The notes: a model not told the origin generated them from the letters alone. 64,000 bases of DNA from Peptostreptococcaceae bacterium (GCA_030528605.1 JAUMYO010000001.1:1-64000); one strand, 5' to 3'. Positions 7,135-16,555 are shown, counted from the stretch's first letter. Numbers and translations: made by a program.

Positions 7135-8595
7135 CTATAGTTTGTCGGATCGTTTGAGCACTTCGAGCAGGAAGCTGTAGACTCGATCGACACTGGAGAT
7201 GCGTACATGTTCATCCGGGGAATGCGGATCGAAGATGTCCGGTCCGAGTGAGATCATATCGACGTCGCTGAGTTTTTTCTTGAGGATACCGCACTCAAGA
7301 CCTGCGTGGATCGCTTCGACTTTCGGCTCTGTGCTGTTGACCTCTTTGTAGGTGCTGACGAAAAGATCGCGAAGTTTGGATCGGGGATCGTATTCCCAGC
7401 CCGGATACAGTCCGCGGATGCCGATGTCTCCGCCAAGAAGTGCAGTAAGCTGCTCGAGATCGTTGATCTGTGAGAAGAGCAAAGATTCCACCGAGCTGCG
7501 GATCGAGAAGGATGCGGAAAAATTGTCCGAACCGGTTTGGATCACGCCGAGGTTCTTTGACGATTCTACCAGACCGTGGATGTTCGCACTCATCGTGTTC
7601 ACACCATTGGATGCCAGCGCGAGCAATGCGAGGACATTGCGCTTTGTCAGTTGGTCAAAGACAGAGATCTTGGTGCTTTCGATCACTTCGGCAGAGATGC
7701 TCAGTGCATTGTCCTTGCTTTGAAGCTCGTTGTTGAATATTTGCTCCCAATGCGCAAGTCGTTTTTGGAGCGAGTCCAAAGAATTTTTGTCGATCGCGAC
7801 GATCGCGACGGCCTCACGAGGGATCGCATTGTCCTTCGACCCGCCTTCCAGGCTTTGGATCTCAAGATCGATCTCTTTTTGAATCTCGGAAAGCAAGCGT
7901 CCCAGAAGTTTGATCGAGTTTCCTCTCTCTTCGTGGATGCTGATGCCCGAGTGTCCGCCTTTGAGTCCGGACAATGTGATCGTGCACATATCAAATTCGC
8001 CGTCCAAGATGGTCCATCCGATCGGGATCGAGATATCCGCGCGACATCCGCCGGCACAGCTTACCAGGAAAGTACCTTCTTCTTCGGAGTCGATGTTGAT
8101 CAGGTATTTCCCGTCCAATTTGGTCGGATCGATCTCCTGTGCTCCGAGAAGCCCGACTTCCTCCTGGACGGTAAACAGACATTCGAGTTTCGGATGTGGG
8201 ATATCTTTTGAATCGAGCAGTGCCAAAGACATTGCTACGGCGATGCCGTTGTCCGCGCCCAATGTCGTTCCGTCCGCAAAGAGCATATCCTCCTTGACGA
8301 CATGAACGATCGGATCGGTTTTGAAATCATGCACTTTGGATGCGTTTTTTTCGCAGACCATATCGATATGGCTCTGCAAGATGATCGCCGGTGCATTCTC
8401 ATAGCCTGCCGACGCTTCTTTTTTGATGATGACATTCAATTTTTCGTCTTGATAATATTCAAGGTTTCGCTCCTGAGCAAATCGTACAAGATGATCGCTG
8501 ATCTGCTGTTCCTCGAAAGAGCAGTGCGGGATGTTCGATATCACTTCAAAAAAATGGAATACTTCTTTTGAAGTGAGTTGGTCATAATATTTCAT
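7135..8595 (-). CDS. pepD: Aminoacyl-histidine dipeptidase (M20C, PepD-like)
   Basis: A 486-residue cytoplasmic zinc peptidase of the M20C group, which cleaves Xaa-His and related dipeptides. Visible metal-site motifs are LQSHIDMVCEK (about residue 75), the LGADNGIAVAM aspartate (about 117), TVQEEVGLLGA with the catalytic and metal glutamates (about 147), and a C-terminal HAGLECGIL histidine. Length is normal for PepD. AAGGAGG precedes the ATG, and the gene has its own promoter (8628-8656). Downstream there is only a weak hairpin. Confidence 0.92.
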   Translation of the reverse strand: MKYYDQLTSKEVFHFFEVISNIPHCSFEEQQISDHLVRFAQERNLEYYQDEKLNVIIKKEASAGYENAPAIILQSHIDMVCEKNASKVHDFKTDPIVHVVKEDMLFADGTTLGADNGIAVAMSLALLDSKDIPHPKLECLFTVQEEVGLLGAQEIDPTKLDGKYLINIDSEEEGTFLVSCAGGCRADISIPIGWTILDGEFDMCTITLSGLKGGHSGISIHEERGNSIKLLGRLLSEIQKEIDLEIQSLEGGSKDNAIPREAVAIVAIDKNSLDSLQKRLAHWEQIFNNELQSKDNALSISAEVIESTKISVFDQLTKRNVLALLALASNGVNTMSANIHGLVESSKNLGVIQTGSDNFSASFSIRSSVESLLFSQINDLEQLTALLGGDIGIRGLYPGWEYDPRSKLRDLFVSTYKEVNSTEPKVEAIHAGLECGILKKKLSDVDMISLGPDIFDPHSPDEHVRISSVDRVYSFLLEVLKRSDKL

Positions 8596-8627
8596 TCAAA
8601 AGCCTCCTTGTTTTTTCTTTATATAGT

Positions 8628-8656
8628 AGCATATCGTGCGCAAATTTTCTATTCAA
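8628..8656 (-). promoter_or_regulatory. Promoter of pepD
   Basis: On the minus strand, TTGAAT (8656-8651), a 17-base spacer and TATGCT (8633-8628), about 30 bases before the start codon. Confidence 0.65.
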
Positions 8657-8853
8657 AGTTTTGAAAAAATAAAAGTATCTCGCACATCGTTATAACGACC
8701 TGAAAATGACGGCAAATGACAAAGAGGTGATGCGTGATATGTTGTTACGAAATAAATTTTGTTATCCATATTTTGTTTGGATTGCTTAAGTAAGATCTTG
8801 GGTAATTAGAATACATAGAATGGAAAATTGCAAAAGTATCGAAGGAGTGGAGT

Positions 8854-10032
8854 ATGCCGGAAAACAAAAAAGAACTTCAGGATCTTATCATCATGCATCG
8901 AAGGGATCTGCATCAGATCCCGGAACTGGGGCTGGAGCTTCCGCAAACGGTCAGCTATGTGACCAAGGTTTTGGATTCCCTGGATATCAAGTACAAAGTC
9001 TATGAGGATATATCCTGTATCGTTGCAGTTATCGAAGGGGAAGGCGAAGGAAGGACATTGGCGATACGCGCAGATATGGATGCGCTGCCGGTGAAGGAGG
9101 AGACGGAGCTGCCTTTCCGATCGGTCAACGGGAAGATGCACGCCTGCGGTCATGATGGTCATACCGCGATCTTGCTTGGTGCGGCAAAATATCTGAAAGA
9201 GCATAGCACCGATTTTTCGGGCAGAGTGAAACTTCTTTTTCAAGCCGGAGAAGAGTATCCGGGTGGCGCACAGCCGATGATCGAACGAGGAGCACTCCAA
9301 GATCCGAAAGTGGATGCCGTGATCGGTCTACATCAAGGATGCATCCATCCCGATGTGCCGAAGGGGTCGGTCGGGATCTCCTATGGCGCATTGATGGCTT
9401 CGGTCGACCGTTTTTTGATCAAAGTGATCGGAAAAGGCGCGCATGGTGCCTATCCTCAGGATTCGGTGGATGCGATCTCCATCGCTGCCGAGCTTGTAAC
9501 AGCGCTCGATCGGATCGTATCAAGAGAAGTCCCGGCGGTCGAGGCGGCGGTGCTCTCGATCTGTCGGATCGAAGGAGGATCCAATCATAATATCCTGCCG
9601 GAGGTCGTGGAGCTGGAAGGGACCGTACGCACGACGGATCCCAAGATCCGCGAGAAGATCGCAAGGAGGATGAATGAGATCGCCAACGGGATCGCGATCG
9701 CATCCGGGGCGAAGATCGAAGTGCTCTATGATCCGAAATATCCCGCAACGATCAATGATCCGCAGTTCACCGCATTTTTTGAGAAGGTCGCTGTGGATGT
9801 CGTGGGCAGAGACAAAGTAGTCGTGCTGACCAAACCGGTCATGAGCAGCGAAGACATGTCCTTCTTCCTGAACGAAGTGCCGGGCACTTTTTTCTTCCTG
9901 TCCAATCCGAAAGACGGGGAAGATCCGGTATCGCATCACAACCCGAAATTTGATATCGAAGAAGACCTGATGATGACCGGATGTATGCTTTTTGTGAAGA
10001 CGGTACTCGAATATTTGAAGAAAGAGGAGTAA
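8854..10032 (+). CDS. M20D amidohydrolase (N-acyl-L-amino acid / hippurate hydrolase-like)
   Basis: A 392-residue zinc-type amidohydrolase. Motifs are IRADMDALPVKEETELPF (about residue 70), KMHACGHDGHTAILLGAA (about 93, including the metal-binding Cys and His), FQAGEEYPGGA with the catalytic glutamates (about 130), and SSEDMSFFLNEVPGTFFF near the C-terminus. This family removes acyl groups from amino acids, or acts on N-acetyldiaminopimelate or indole conjugates; the exact substrate cannot be read. AAGGAG precedes ATG 8854. It is monocistronic, and a terminator follows. It is divergent from pepD across a 258-base gap in which I see only weak -10-like TAGAAT sequences for this gene. Confidence 0.9.
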   Translation: MPENKKELQDLIIMHRRDLHQIPELGLELPQTVSYVTKVLDSLDIKYKVYEDISCIVAVIEGEGEGRTLAIRADMDALPVKEETELPFRSVNGKMHACGHDGHTAILLGAAKYLKEHSTDFSGRVKLLFQAGEEYPGGAQPMIERGALQDPKVDAVIGLHQGCIHPDVPKGSVGISYGALMASVDRFLIKVIGKGAHGAYPQDSVDAISIAAELVTALDRIVSREVPAVEAAVLSICRIEGGSNHNILPEVVELEGTVRTTDPKIREKIARRMNEIANGIAIASGAKIEVLYDPKYPATINDPQFTAFFEKVAVDVVGRDKVVVLTKPVMSSEDMSFFLNEVPGTFFFLSNPKDGEDPVSHHNPKFDIEEDLMMTGCMLFVKTVLEYLKKEE

Positions 10033-10053
10033 ATTTCTTTGATTTTCTTCCTT

Positions 10054-10085
10054 AAGATCAAGGGATAAAAACCTTGGTCTTTTTG
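10054..10085 (+). terminator. Terminator after the M20 amidohydrolase
   Basis: AAGATCAAGG (10054-10063) pairs with CCTTGGTCTT (10072-10081) with one G-U pair, followed by TTTTG. Confidence 0.7.
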
Positions 10086-10330
10086 TTGGTATTTTTTGGA
10101 ATAAGACTATTATTCTTTAGAACGATCACTTATAAACATTTTTGTTTTTTACAACTTGGAAGGAATGCTACCTCGCCGTTGCGGCGCTCTATCGGAGCGG
10201 AAAGATGTCTATGTGATGATCTTATTGGATGATCGTATAAGATCGGAAAGTTTTATCGATCGGGCGCGTCACTCCGGTCTGTATATAGTGTTTCGATCAA
10301 AAATTCAGGACCGAACTTATAAGCTGTGAT

Positions 10331-10346
10331 ATACTATATATTGTGC
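10331..10346 (+). promoter_or_regulatory. Candidate NrdR box 1
   Basis: ATACTATATATTGTGC matches 14 of 16 positions of the NrdR consensus ACACWATATATWGTGT. It lies upstream of the nrdD promoter. NrdR is the dedicated repressor of ribonucleotide reductase genes in bacteria. Confidence 0.65.
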
Positions 10347-10371
10347 GGGATTTTGAAAATATACAATTTGA

Positions 10372-10387
10372 TTTCTATATATTGATG
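10372..10387 (+). promoter_or_regulatory. Candidate NrdR box 2
   Basis: Shares the identical core CTATATATTG with box 1, exactly 41 bases downstream (close to four helical turns) and nine bases before the -35 element. The flanks match the consensus less well (about 10 of 16), so it is weaker on its own; the phased pair is the main support. Confidence 0.5.
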
Positions 10388-10395
10388 AAAAACTA

Positions 10396-10424
10396 TTGAA
10401 TCTCGACACCAGATATTGTATAAT
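10396..10424 (+). promoter_or_regulatory. Promoter of nrdDG
   Basis: TTGAAT (10396-10401), 17-base spacer, perfect TATAAT (10419-10424). The reading frame that begins at TTG 10416 overlaps this promoter, so that upstream start is rejected. Confidence 0.8.
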
Positions 10425-10457
10425 AACCAGAAGAATATACGAGATAGGGGGACTGTC

Positions 10458-12608
10458 ATGTTACAGGTCATCAAACGGGACGGAACCAAGGTTCCTTTCG
10501 ATAAAGAAAAGATCGTCATCGCGATCAAAAAAGCGATGAACAGCAGTAGCGGTGTTTTTGAAGAGGGATTGGCAGAAAAGATCGCAGACGAGATCGAAGA
10601 GTTTGCCACTTCGCTACATAAGGAATTGACCATCTATGGTATCGAGGACCAGGTGTATTACAAGCTGATCCGATATAATAATCCGGCAACGGCAAGAGCA
10701 TACGAAAATTATAAAGCGGTCCAGGCGTACAAACGTCGCGTCAACACGATCGACGAGGATGTAGTCGGCATACTGGATCGAAGCAATGTCAATGTGATCG
10801 ACGAGAATTCCAACAAGGATGCGAAGATCGTTTCGACACAGCGGGATCTGATCGCGGGCGAGGTGTCCAAGGATATCGCGCGCCGTTTGACAATTCCGAC
10901 GGACATCGTGCAGGCGCATGACAGCGGTGCGATCCATTTTCACGATATGGATTATATCATCCAGCCGATGTTTAACTGCTGCCTGATCAATCTGGAGGAT
11001 ATGTTGACCAACGGTACGGTGATCAACGGCAAGAAGATCGATCCGCCGAGATCGTTTCGTGTGGCTTGTACGGTGACGACTCAGATCATCGCACAGGTGG
11101 CGAGCGGTCAGTATGGCGGACAGAGTATCAACGGCATCGACCGTATATTGGCTCCGTTCGTTCGCAGATCGTATCAGAAATATTATGAAAGCGTCGTCGA
11201 GGAGCAGCGAGAAGTCTACGGGATCGAGCCGGATCTGAAAAAAGCGGATGAGATCGCGTGGAAAAGAACGCGCAAGGAGATCAAGGACGGGATCCAGACG
11301 ATCCAATATCAGATCAACACGCTGATGACGACGAACGGACAGGCACCTTTTGTGACCCTGTTTATGAATTTTCAGCCGGGCTATGAATTTGAGCGCGAGG
11401 CGGCATATATCCAGGAAGAGATCCTTCTGCAGCGCCTTGAAGGGATCAAAAATGAGCAGGATGTCTATGTGACACCGGCTTTCCCGAAACTGATCTATGT
11501 TTTGGATGAGCATAATGTTCATCCGGGAAGCAAGTATTACCATCTGACGAAGCTGGCGGCAAAATGTACTGCGAAAAGGATGTATCCGGACTATATTTCT
11601 GCGAAGAAGATGCGTGAGAACTATGAAGGCAATGTATTCAGTCCGATGGGCTGTCGTTCCTTCCTTGCGCCGTGGAAGAATGAGGCAGGGGAGTATGTTT
11701 TTGACGGTCGGTTCAATATGGGCGTCGTGTCGTTGAATCTTCCTCAGATCGGGATCTTGGCAAATGGCTCGGAGCAGAAGTTTTTTGAGATCTTGGAAAA
11801 GCGGCTTGAATTGACGAAGAAGGCACTGATCCTTCGATATGATCTGTTGAAGACCGTAACGAGCGATTGTTCGCCGATCCATTGGCAATATGGTGCGATC
11901 GCAAGATTGGCTCCGCATGAAAATATTTTGAAATTCATGGATAGCGGATATGCGACGCTATCTTTGGGATATATTGGCGTGTATGAGGCGACCAAGCTGA
12001 TCAAGGGCGTTTCGCACACTGCTCCGGAGGGCAAAGAGTTTGCGATCCGTTTGATGGATACGCTCAATGAGGCGGTGGATTCGTGGAAAGCGGAGACCGG
12101 CATCGGTTTTGCGCTTTACGGAACGCCGGCTGAGAATCTGACCAATCGTTTCTGTTCGATCGACCGTGCGCGTTTTGGCGTGATCGAAGATATCACGGAC
12201 AAGGGCTACTATACCAACAGCTATCATGTCGATGTGCGAGAGTCGATCTCGGTGTTCGATAAATTTGCGTTTGAAGCGGAATTCCAGAAACGATCCAAAG
12301 GCGGCTGCATCTCTTATGCGGAGATCCCGAATATGACTCACAATCCGGAAGCGATCGAGATGATGATCCAATATATCTATGACAACATCACCTATGCCGA
12401 ATTCAATACGAAATCTGATTTTTGTCATGTCTGCGGATATGACGGCGAGATCCCGGTCGATGAAGACAATACATGGACCTGCCCGCAATGCGGCAACTCC
12501 GAACGAAGCAAACTTACAGTGATCCGCAGAACTTGCGGCTATCTGGGCGAGAACTTCTGGAATGAAGGACGGACAAAAGAGATCAAGGATCGGGTGATGC
12601 ATATCTGA
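10458..12608 (+). CDS. nrdD: Anaerobic (class III) ribonucleoside-triphosphate reductase
   Basis: A 716-residue enzyme that reduces ribonucleotides to deoxyribonucleotides using a glycyl radical. It has an N-terminal ATP-cone (VIKRDGTKVPFDKEKI), then the large catalytic barrel. Near the C-terminus is a zinc site of two CxxC pairs (CHVCG and CPQCG, about residues 657-680). The glycyl radical motif RTCGYLGENFWNEGRTKEI follows (about 689-707). ATG 10458 has an AGGGGGA site and starts with the ATP-cone. It overlaps nrdG by one base. Probable NrdR control is described at 10331-10387. Confidence 0.96.
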   Translation: MLQVIKRDGTKVPFDKEKIVIAIKKAMNSSSGVFEEGLAEKIADEIEEFATSLHKELTIYGIEDQVYYKLIRYNNPATARAYENYKAVQAYKRRVNTIDEDVVGILDRSNVNVIDENSNKDAKIVSTQRDLIAGEVSKDIARRLTIPTDIVQAHDSGAIHFHDMDYIIQPMFNCCLINLEDMLTNGTVINGKKIDPPRSFRVACTVTTQIIAQVASGQYGGQSINGIDRILAPFVRRSYQKYYESVVEEQREVYGIEPDLKKADEIAWKRTRKEIKDGIQTIQYQINTLMTTNGQAPFVTLFMNFQPGYEFEREAAYIQEEILLQRLEGIKNEQDVYVTPAFPKLIYVLDEHNVHPGSKYYHLTKLAAKCTAKRMYPDYISAKKMRENYEGNVFSPMGCRSFLAPWKNEAGEYVFDGRFNMGVVSLNLPQIGILANGSEQKFFEILEKRLELTKKALILRYDLLKTVTSDCSPIHWQYGAIARLAPHENILKFMDSGYATLSLGYIGVYEATKLIKGVSHTAPEGKEFAIRLMDTLNEAVDSWKAETGIGFALYGTPAENLTNRFCSIDRARFGVIEDITDKGYYTNSYHVDVRESISVFDKFAFEAEFQKRSKGGCISYAEIPNMTHNPEAIEMMIQYIYDNITYAEFNTKSDFCHVCGYDGEIPVDEDNTWTCPQCGNSERSKLTVIRRTCGYLGENFWNEGRTKEIKDRVMHI

Positions 12609-13105
12609 TGCGTTACGGACAGATCCGGCGATTTGACATCGCCAACGGAGAAGGGATCCGCACCAGTATTTTTGTAACGGGCTGCACGCATGATTGCAAA
12701 GGATGTTTCAACAAAGAGTATCAGGATTTTCAGGCGGGGGAGCTTTGGACGGATCGGGAGACGGATCGGGTCATCGGGTATTTGAAAGATCCCGTGATCA
12801 AAGGACTGTCCCTTCTCGGCGGAGAGCCTTTTCAAAATGCCTGCGAGCTGGCAGAAGTATTGAGAGCGATAAAAAAAGAATGCGATAAGGATATTTGGGT
12901 CTATTCGGGCTACACCTATGAGCAGATCTGCGCCGATAATAAGATGAGAGCGTTGCTCGAGCTGTGCGATGTGCTTGTGGACGGATTGTTTGTCGAGGAG
13001 AAAAAAGATCTAAGGCTTCGTTTTCGAGGATCTTCCAATCAAAGGGTACTCGACATCCACAGGTCTTTAGAGAACGGATGTCCGATCGAATACGATCTCG
13101 CTTAG
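12608..13105 (+). CDS. nrdG: Anaerobic ribonucleotide reductase activating protein
   Basis: A 165-residue radical SAM enzyme that installs the glycyl radical in NrdD. The cluster motif is GCTHDCKGCFN (Cys-x3-Cys-x2-Cys, about residues 25-35), followed by LSLLGGEPFQ (the GGE SAM-binding segment). Length is typical. The start ATG overlaps the nrdD stop, so translation is coupled. A strong terminator follows at 13179. Confidence 0.95.
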   Translation: MRYGQIRRFDIANGEGIRTSIFVTGCTHDCKGCFNKEYQDFQAGELWTDRETDRVIGYLKDPVIKGLSLLGGEPFQNACELAEVLRAIKKECDKDIWVYSGYTYEQICADNKMRALLELCDVLVDGLFVEEKKDLRLRFRGSSNQRVLDIHRSLENGCPIEYDLA

Positions 13106-13178
13106 GTGTTTGGAGCTTTCAAAAGCCAGGCGATGACAAAACGAGATGATACGAGAAAGCAAATATCGATAGGATCTG

Positions 13179-13213
13179 AAAGAGCGGTACAAAGCGTGCC
13201 GCTCTTTTTTTTT
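13179..13213 (+). terminator. Terminator of nrdDG
   Basis: AAGAGCGGTAC (13179-13189) pairs with GTGCCGCTCTT (13196-13206) with one G-U pair, followed by a long T run. Confidence 0.9.
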
Positions 13214-13227
13214 GAGAATGATCGGCA

Positions 13228-13390
13228 GGAGGGATCGTTCGGCGGAGGAAGTCCGCTACAGGTTTGGTAGAAGGAATCGTTAGCAGAGGGCATCCTGTCC
13301 GCCGTAAAGCGAGATCTGAAGGAAGCTCGGTGCAAACGGTTTGTTGACGAACGGAGCTCATATAGAAGGCATTGTAAAGCGGACAAGAGA
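13228..13390 (+). ncRNA. Putative structured RNA, HEARO/omega-RNA-like or group II intron domain I-like remnant
   Basis: No reading frame is supported in this GA-rich stretch, but it has ordered pairing. GCGGA ggaag TCCGC forms a hairpin (13242-13256). ACAGG pairs with CCTGT. GTCCGC (13297-13302) pairs with GCGGAC (13379-13384), closing a domain with GAAGGAAGC (13318-13326), the hairpin CAAACGGTTTG, GACGAAC (13346-13352) and ATATAGAAGGC (13360-13370). From memory, this motif order resembles HEARO RNA (the omega RNA of IscB) or bacterial group II intron domain I; I cannot verify which. No IscB, TnpB or reverse transcriptase gene is nearby, so it would be a solo or decayed copy. A diverged relative lies at 25841-26053. 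Confidence 0.35.
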
Positions 13391-13403
13391 AGATGATCTC
13401 CTA

Positions 13404-13432
13404 TTGCTTTGCTATGGATCTTATGCTAAGAT
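13404..13432 (+). promoter_or_regulatory. Promoter of csoR-copA
   Basis: TTGCTT (13404-13409), 17-base spacer, TAAGAT (13427-13432). The G-tract palindrome follows directly and would cover the transcription start. Confidence 0.6.
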
Positions 13433-13434
13433 AA

Positions 13435-13464
13435 CAATACACCCACCCCGTGGGGGTGTTGTTG
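13435..13464 (+). promoter_or_regulatory. CsoR operator
   Basis: A near-palindrome built on ACACCCACCCC and GTGGGGGTGTT lies between the promoter and the csoR start. CsoR operators are pseudo-palindromes with G/C tracts of this kind. Binding by apo-CsoR here would repress csoR and copA until copper is bound. Confidence 0.75.
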
Positions 13465-13480
13465 ATTGGAGGAAGTTCGG

Positions 13481-13747
13481 ATGAATGAAGAAAAAAAGAA
13501 AGCGGTCCAGGCACTAAAAACGGCGCGAGGACAGATCGACGGGATCATCAAGATGATCGAGGACGGGAGATATTGTATCGATATCTCAAATCAGATCCTG
13601 GCGACTTCGGCGATGATAAAAAGAGCAAATCTGCTGATCTTGGAGCAGCATATGAATAATTGTCTGGTAGAAGCGATCGATGAGGACGGAGGGAAGGACA
13701 AGATCTCGGAGATCTTGAGAATCCTGTCCAAGATCATGGGGAAATAG
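13481..13747 (+). CDS. csoR: Copper-sensing transcriptional repressor CsoR
   Basis: An 88-residue all-helical metal sensor of the CsoR/RcnR family. Cys32 (GRYCID), His57 (EQHM) and Cys61 (NNCL) form the Cys-His-Cys copper(I) site that distinguishes CsoR from RcnR and FrmR. ATG 13481 has GGAGG eight bases upstream; a TTG at 13466 is in frame but unneeded. The gene sits behind its own operator and 30 bases before copA, the classic arrangement for copper efflux control. Confidence 0.93.
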   Translation: MNEEKKKAVQALKTARGQIDGIIKMIEDGRYCIDISNQILATSAMIKRANLLILEQHMNNCLVEAIDEDGGKDKISEILRILSKIMGK

Positions 13748-13777
13748 CGGATCATATAGAGATCAAAGGAGGGTTCG

Positions 13778-16252
13778 ATGAAAGAAACATTCAGTATTCA
13801 GGGCATGACCTGCGCGGCTTGTGCGGCAAGGATCGAAAAAGTCGTATCCAAGATGGAAGGTGTGGATCATGCAAATGTCAATTTTGCTTCGGAAAAGATG
13901 GTCGTCGAGGGGAATGACCTGGTCAAGACGGAGGATATCATAGCGAAGATCGAGAAGGCGGGCTATAAGGCGAAGGCTTTGCCGAAGGGCAATGTCGAAA
14001 CGCTCAAGGTGCTCGGGATGACTTGTGCAGCCTGCTCGGCACGAGTGGAAAAGATGGTGGGTCGAGTCGACGGCGTGGACAAGGTGAATGTCAATCTGAC
14101 GACGGAGCGGATGACGGTCGAGCTGGATCGCAGCAAGACCAATCTCGCGGAGATCAAAAAAGTCGTTGAGAAGGCAGGTTATCGCTGGGAGGAGATCCGC
14201 AAGGAGACGGTGGATGAGGATAAGATCCGCAAGGAGAAGGAGATCAAGACATTGCGCATCAAATTGGTGGTGGCGATGTTGTTTGCGATCCCTTTGCTGT
14301 ATGTTGCGATGGCTCCGATGATCCCGTGGATCCCGTTGCCATTCCCTGCTTTTTTGGATCCGGAAATTCATCCGAAAAACTTTGCATTGGCACAGATCCT
14401 GCTGCTGATCCCGATCCTGATCGCGGGAAACAGATTTTACAAAGTGGGATTCCGGGCGCTTCGACTGCTCGCGCCGAATATGGACAGTCTGATAGCGATC
14501 GGAACGACTTCGGCGGTACTTTACAGTTTGTATCACAGCTATCTGCTCTTTAAGAGCGGAGATCACGGTCATGCGCATGCGCTGTATTTTGAATCCGCAG
14601 GGGTGATCATCGCGCTCATCCTGCTCGGGAAATATCTGGAGTCGGTATCGAAGGGCAAAACGAGCGAAGCGATCAAGAAATTGATGGGGCTTGCGCCTAA
14701 GACCGCTTTTGTAGAGCGTGACGGAGCGGAGATGGAGATCCCGATCGAGGATGTGATGCCGAAGGATATCATCATCGTCAAGCCGGGTGCGAAGATCCCG
14801 GTGGATGGGATCGTTGTGAGCGGTACGACGTCGATCGATGAGTCGATGCTGACCGGAGAGAGTATGCCGGTAGAGAAACAGCAGGGAGACCGAGTCTTTG
14901 CGGCTACGATAAATAAAAATGGAACGATCAAATTTGAAGCGACCAAGGTCGGAGCGGATACCGCGCTGGCACAGATCATCAAACTGGTCGAAGATGCTCA
15001 AGGGTCGAAAGCACCGATCGCCCAGATGGCGGATATCGTATCGGGCTATTTTGTTCCGATCGTCGTTGCGATCGCTACGATCTCTTTCATCCTGTGGCTG
15101 ATCGCCGGAGAGACGCTCTCTTTCGCGCTCACGGCATTCATATCGGTGCTTGTCATCGCCTGCCCTTGTGCTCTGGGGCTTGCGACGCCGACCGCGATCA
15201 TGGTCGGTACAGGAAAAGGCGCGGAGTACGGCATCTTGATCAAAGGCGGCGAGGCGCTGGAGACGACGCACAAGATCCGGACCATCATTTTTGACAAGAC
15301 GGGGACGATCACCGAAGGAAAACCTCAGGTGACGGACATCGTTGTCGGGAAGGCTCGGGATGCGGAGGAAGAAGCGAAGCGACAGGAAGAGCTTTTGCGC
15401 CTGGTGGCATCTGCCGAAAAAAGGTCGGAGCATCCGCTCGGGGAGGCGATCGTCAAAGAGGCGGAAGGCAGAGGGCTCGCTTTGTCCGAGGTAGATGCTT
15501 TTGAAGCTGTCACCGGACAGGGGATCAAAGTTTCGGTTCAAGGGAAAGAGCTGTTGATCGGAAATGCCAAGCTGATGGATGCGAATAATATCTCCATATC
15601 CATGCTTCGGGAAGAGTCCGATCGTTTGGCGGACGAAGGCAAGACACCGATGTATGTGGCAGGTGACGGTCAGCTGCAAGGGATCATCGCGGTCGCGGAT
15701 GTGGTGAAGCCGAGCTCGGCAAAGGCGATCCAAAAGCTTACCGAGATGGGTATCGAGGTCGCAATGATCACGGGCGACAACAAGAAGACCGCCGAGGCGA
15801 TCGCAAAACAGGTGGGCATCCATCGTGTGTTATCGGAAGTATTGCCTCAAGATAAGGCGAATGAAGTGAAAAAGATCCAGGAAGAAGGCAAGATGGTCGC
15901 TATGGTCGGCGACGGGATCAATGATGCGCCGGCTCTCGCACGATCGGACATCGGGATCGCGATCGGCTCCGGTACGGATGTTGCGATGGAGTCGGCGGAC
16001 ATCGTATTGATGCATTCCGATCTGATGGATGTACCGACGGCGATCTTGTTGTCCAAGCGTACGATCCGGACGATCAAGCAAAATCTCTTCTGGGCTTTCG
16101 GTTACAATATCGCAGGCATCCCGATCGCGGCAGGCTTGCTCCATATATTCGGCGGACCGCTTCTTGATCCGATGTTTGCGGCTGCTGCGATGTCTTTGAG
16201 CTCCGTATCGGTGCTCACCAATGCACTAAGGCTCAAAACTTTTAAGCCGTAG
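13778..16252 (+). CDS. copA: Copper-translocating P-type ATPase (P1B-1)
   Basis: An 824-residue copper(I) exporter. Two N-terminal heavy-metal domains carry GMTCAAC motifs (about residues 9-14 and 81-86). The membrane metal site is CPC within [13 protein letters not shown]. The phosphorylation loop is DKTGT (about residue 507), with TGES and [10 protein letters not shown] in the actuator and ATP-binding domains. The C-terminus has the MSLSS segment in the last helix pair, typical of copper exporters. AAGGAGG precedes the ATG. It is in an operon with csoR, and a terminator follows at 16368. Confidence 0.95.
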   Translation: MKETFSIQGMTCAACAARIEKVVSKMEGVDHANVNFASEKMVVEGNDLVKTEDIIAKIEKAGYKAKALPKGNVETLKVLGMTCAACSARVEKMVGRVDGVDKVNVNLTTERMTVELDRSKTNLAEIKKVVEKAGYRWEEIRKETVDEDKIRKEKEIKTLRIKLVVAMLFAIPLLYVAMAPMIPWIPLPFPAFLDPEIHPKNFALAQILLLIPILIAGNRFYKVGFRALRLLAPNMDSLIAIGTTSAVLYSLYHSYLLFKSGDHGHAHALYFESAGVIIALILLGKYLESVSKGKTSEAIKKLMGLAPKTAFVERDGAEMEIPIEDVMPKDIIIVKPGAKIPVDGIVVSGTTSIDESMLTGESMPVEKQQGDRVFAATINKNGTIKFEATKVGADTALAQIIKLVEDAQGSKAPIAQMADIVSGYFVPIVVAIATISFILWLIAGETLSFALTAFISVLVIACPCALGLATPTAIMVGTGKGAEYGILIKGGEALETTHKIRTIIFDKTGTITEGKPQVTDIVVGKARDAEEEAKRQEELLRLVASAEKRSEHPLGEAIVKEAEGRGLALSEVDAFEAVTGQGIKVSVQGKELLIGNAKLMDANNISISMLREESDRLADEGKTPMYVAGDGQLQGIIAVADVVKPSSAKAIQKLTEMGIEVAMITGDNKKTAEAIAKQVGIHRVLSEVLPQDKANEVKKIQEEGKMVAMVGDGINDAPALARSDIGIAIGSGTDVAMESADIVLMHSDLMDVPTAILLSKRTIRTIKQNLFWAFGYNIAGIPIAAGLLHIFGGPLLDPMFAAAAMSLSSVSVLTNALRLKTFKP

Positions 16253-16367
16253 CATTTGCCGGGATGCTCTGATCGATCGTAAGATCGGTCGAGAGAATGG
16301 ATCGATAAAAGTACGAGCTGAAATTTTCGTCAGCGTTCTATAAAAGTTTACAGCAGAACTTCACAGG

Positions 16368-16413
16368 AGAATATCTGTTTGCTTTCAACAGGCAAGGGAT
16401 ATTCTTCTTTTTC
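16368..16413 (+). terminator. Terminator of csoR-copA
   Basis: AGAATATC (16368-16375) pairs with GATATTCT (16398-16405), with further partial pairing inside the loop, then TCTTTTT. Confidence 0.75.
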
Positions 16414-16420
16414 ATGCCTG

Positions 16421-16555
16421 ATACTAAAACCTATTTGGATCTAGAGTATCGATTCGATCTCTACGCGTGATATTCCTGAATATCTGTTAGAGTGATCAGC
16501 TGATCGTATCAAAAAGGCGAGAAAATTTTCTATGCTGTCTATTGGGTTTCAGTAT
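16421..16555 (-). repeat. Dispersed repeat copy B, 135 bp, inverted orientation
   Basis: Starts ATACTAAAACCTATTTGG and ends CTATTGGGTTTCAGTAT. Its reverse complement aligns along its whole length with copy A, including AGACAGCATAGAAAA, GATACGATCAG and AACAGATATT. It lies between the copA terminator and the pyrB promoter. Confidence 0.85.

Noticed and set aside
10614-11918. A 434-residue minus-strand reading frame opposite nrdD
   Set aside because: Same cause: antisense to a clear conserved gene, with no start signals.
13214-13440. RNase P RNA, tmRNA or a riboswitch between nrdG and csoR
   Set aside because: None of their hallmark sequences is present, and the stretch is too short for RNase P or tmRNA.
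13763-15823. A 686-residue minus-strand reading frame opposite copA
   Set aside because: It is a shadow of the conserved copA frame. It has no ribosome binding site, an Arg/His/Asp-rich composition and no family features. The codon and GATC bias of this genome leaves few stops on the opposite strand.
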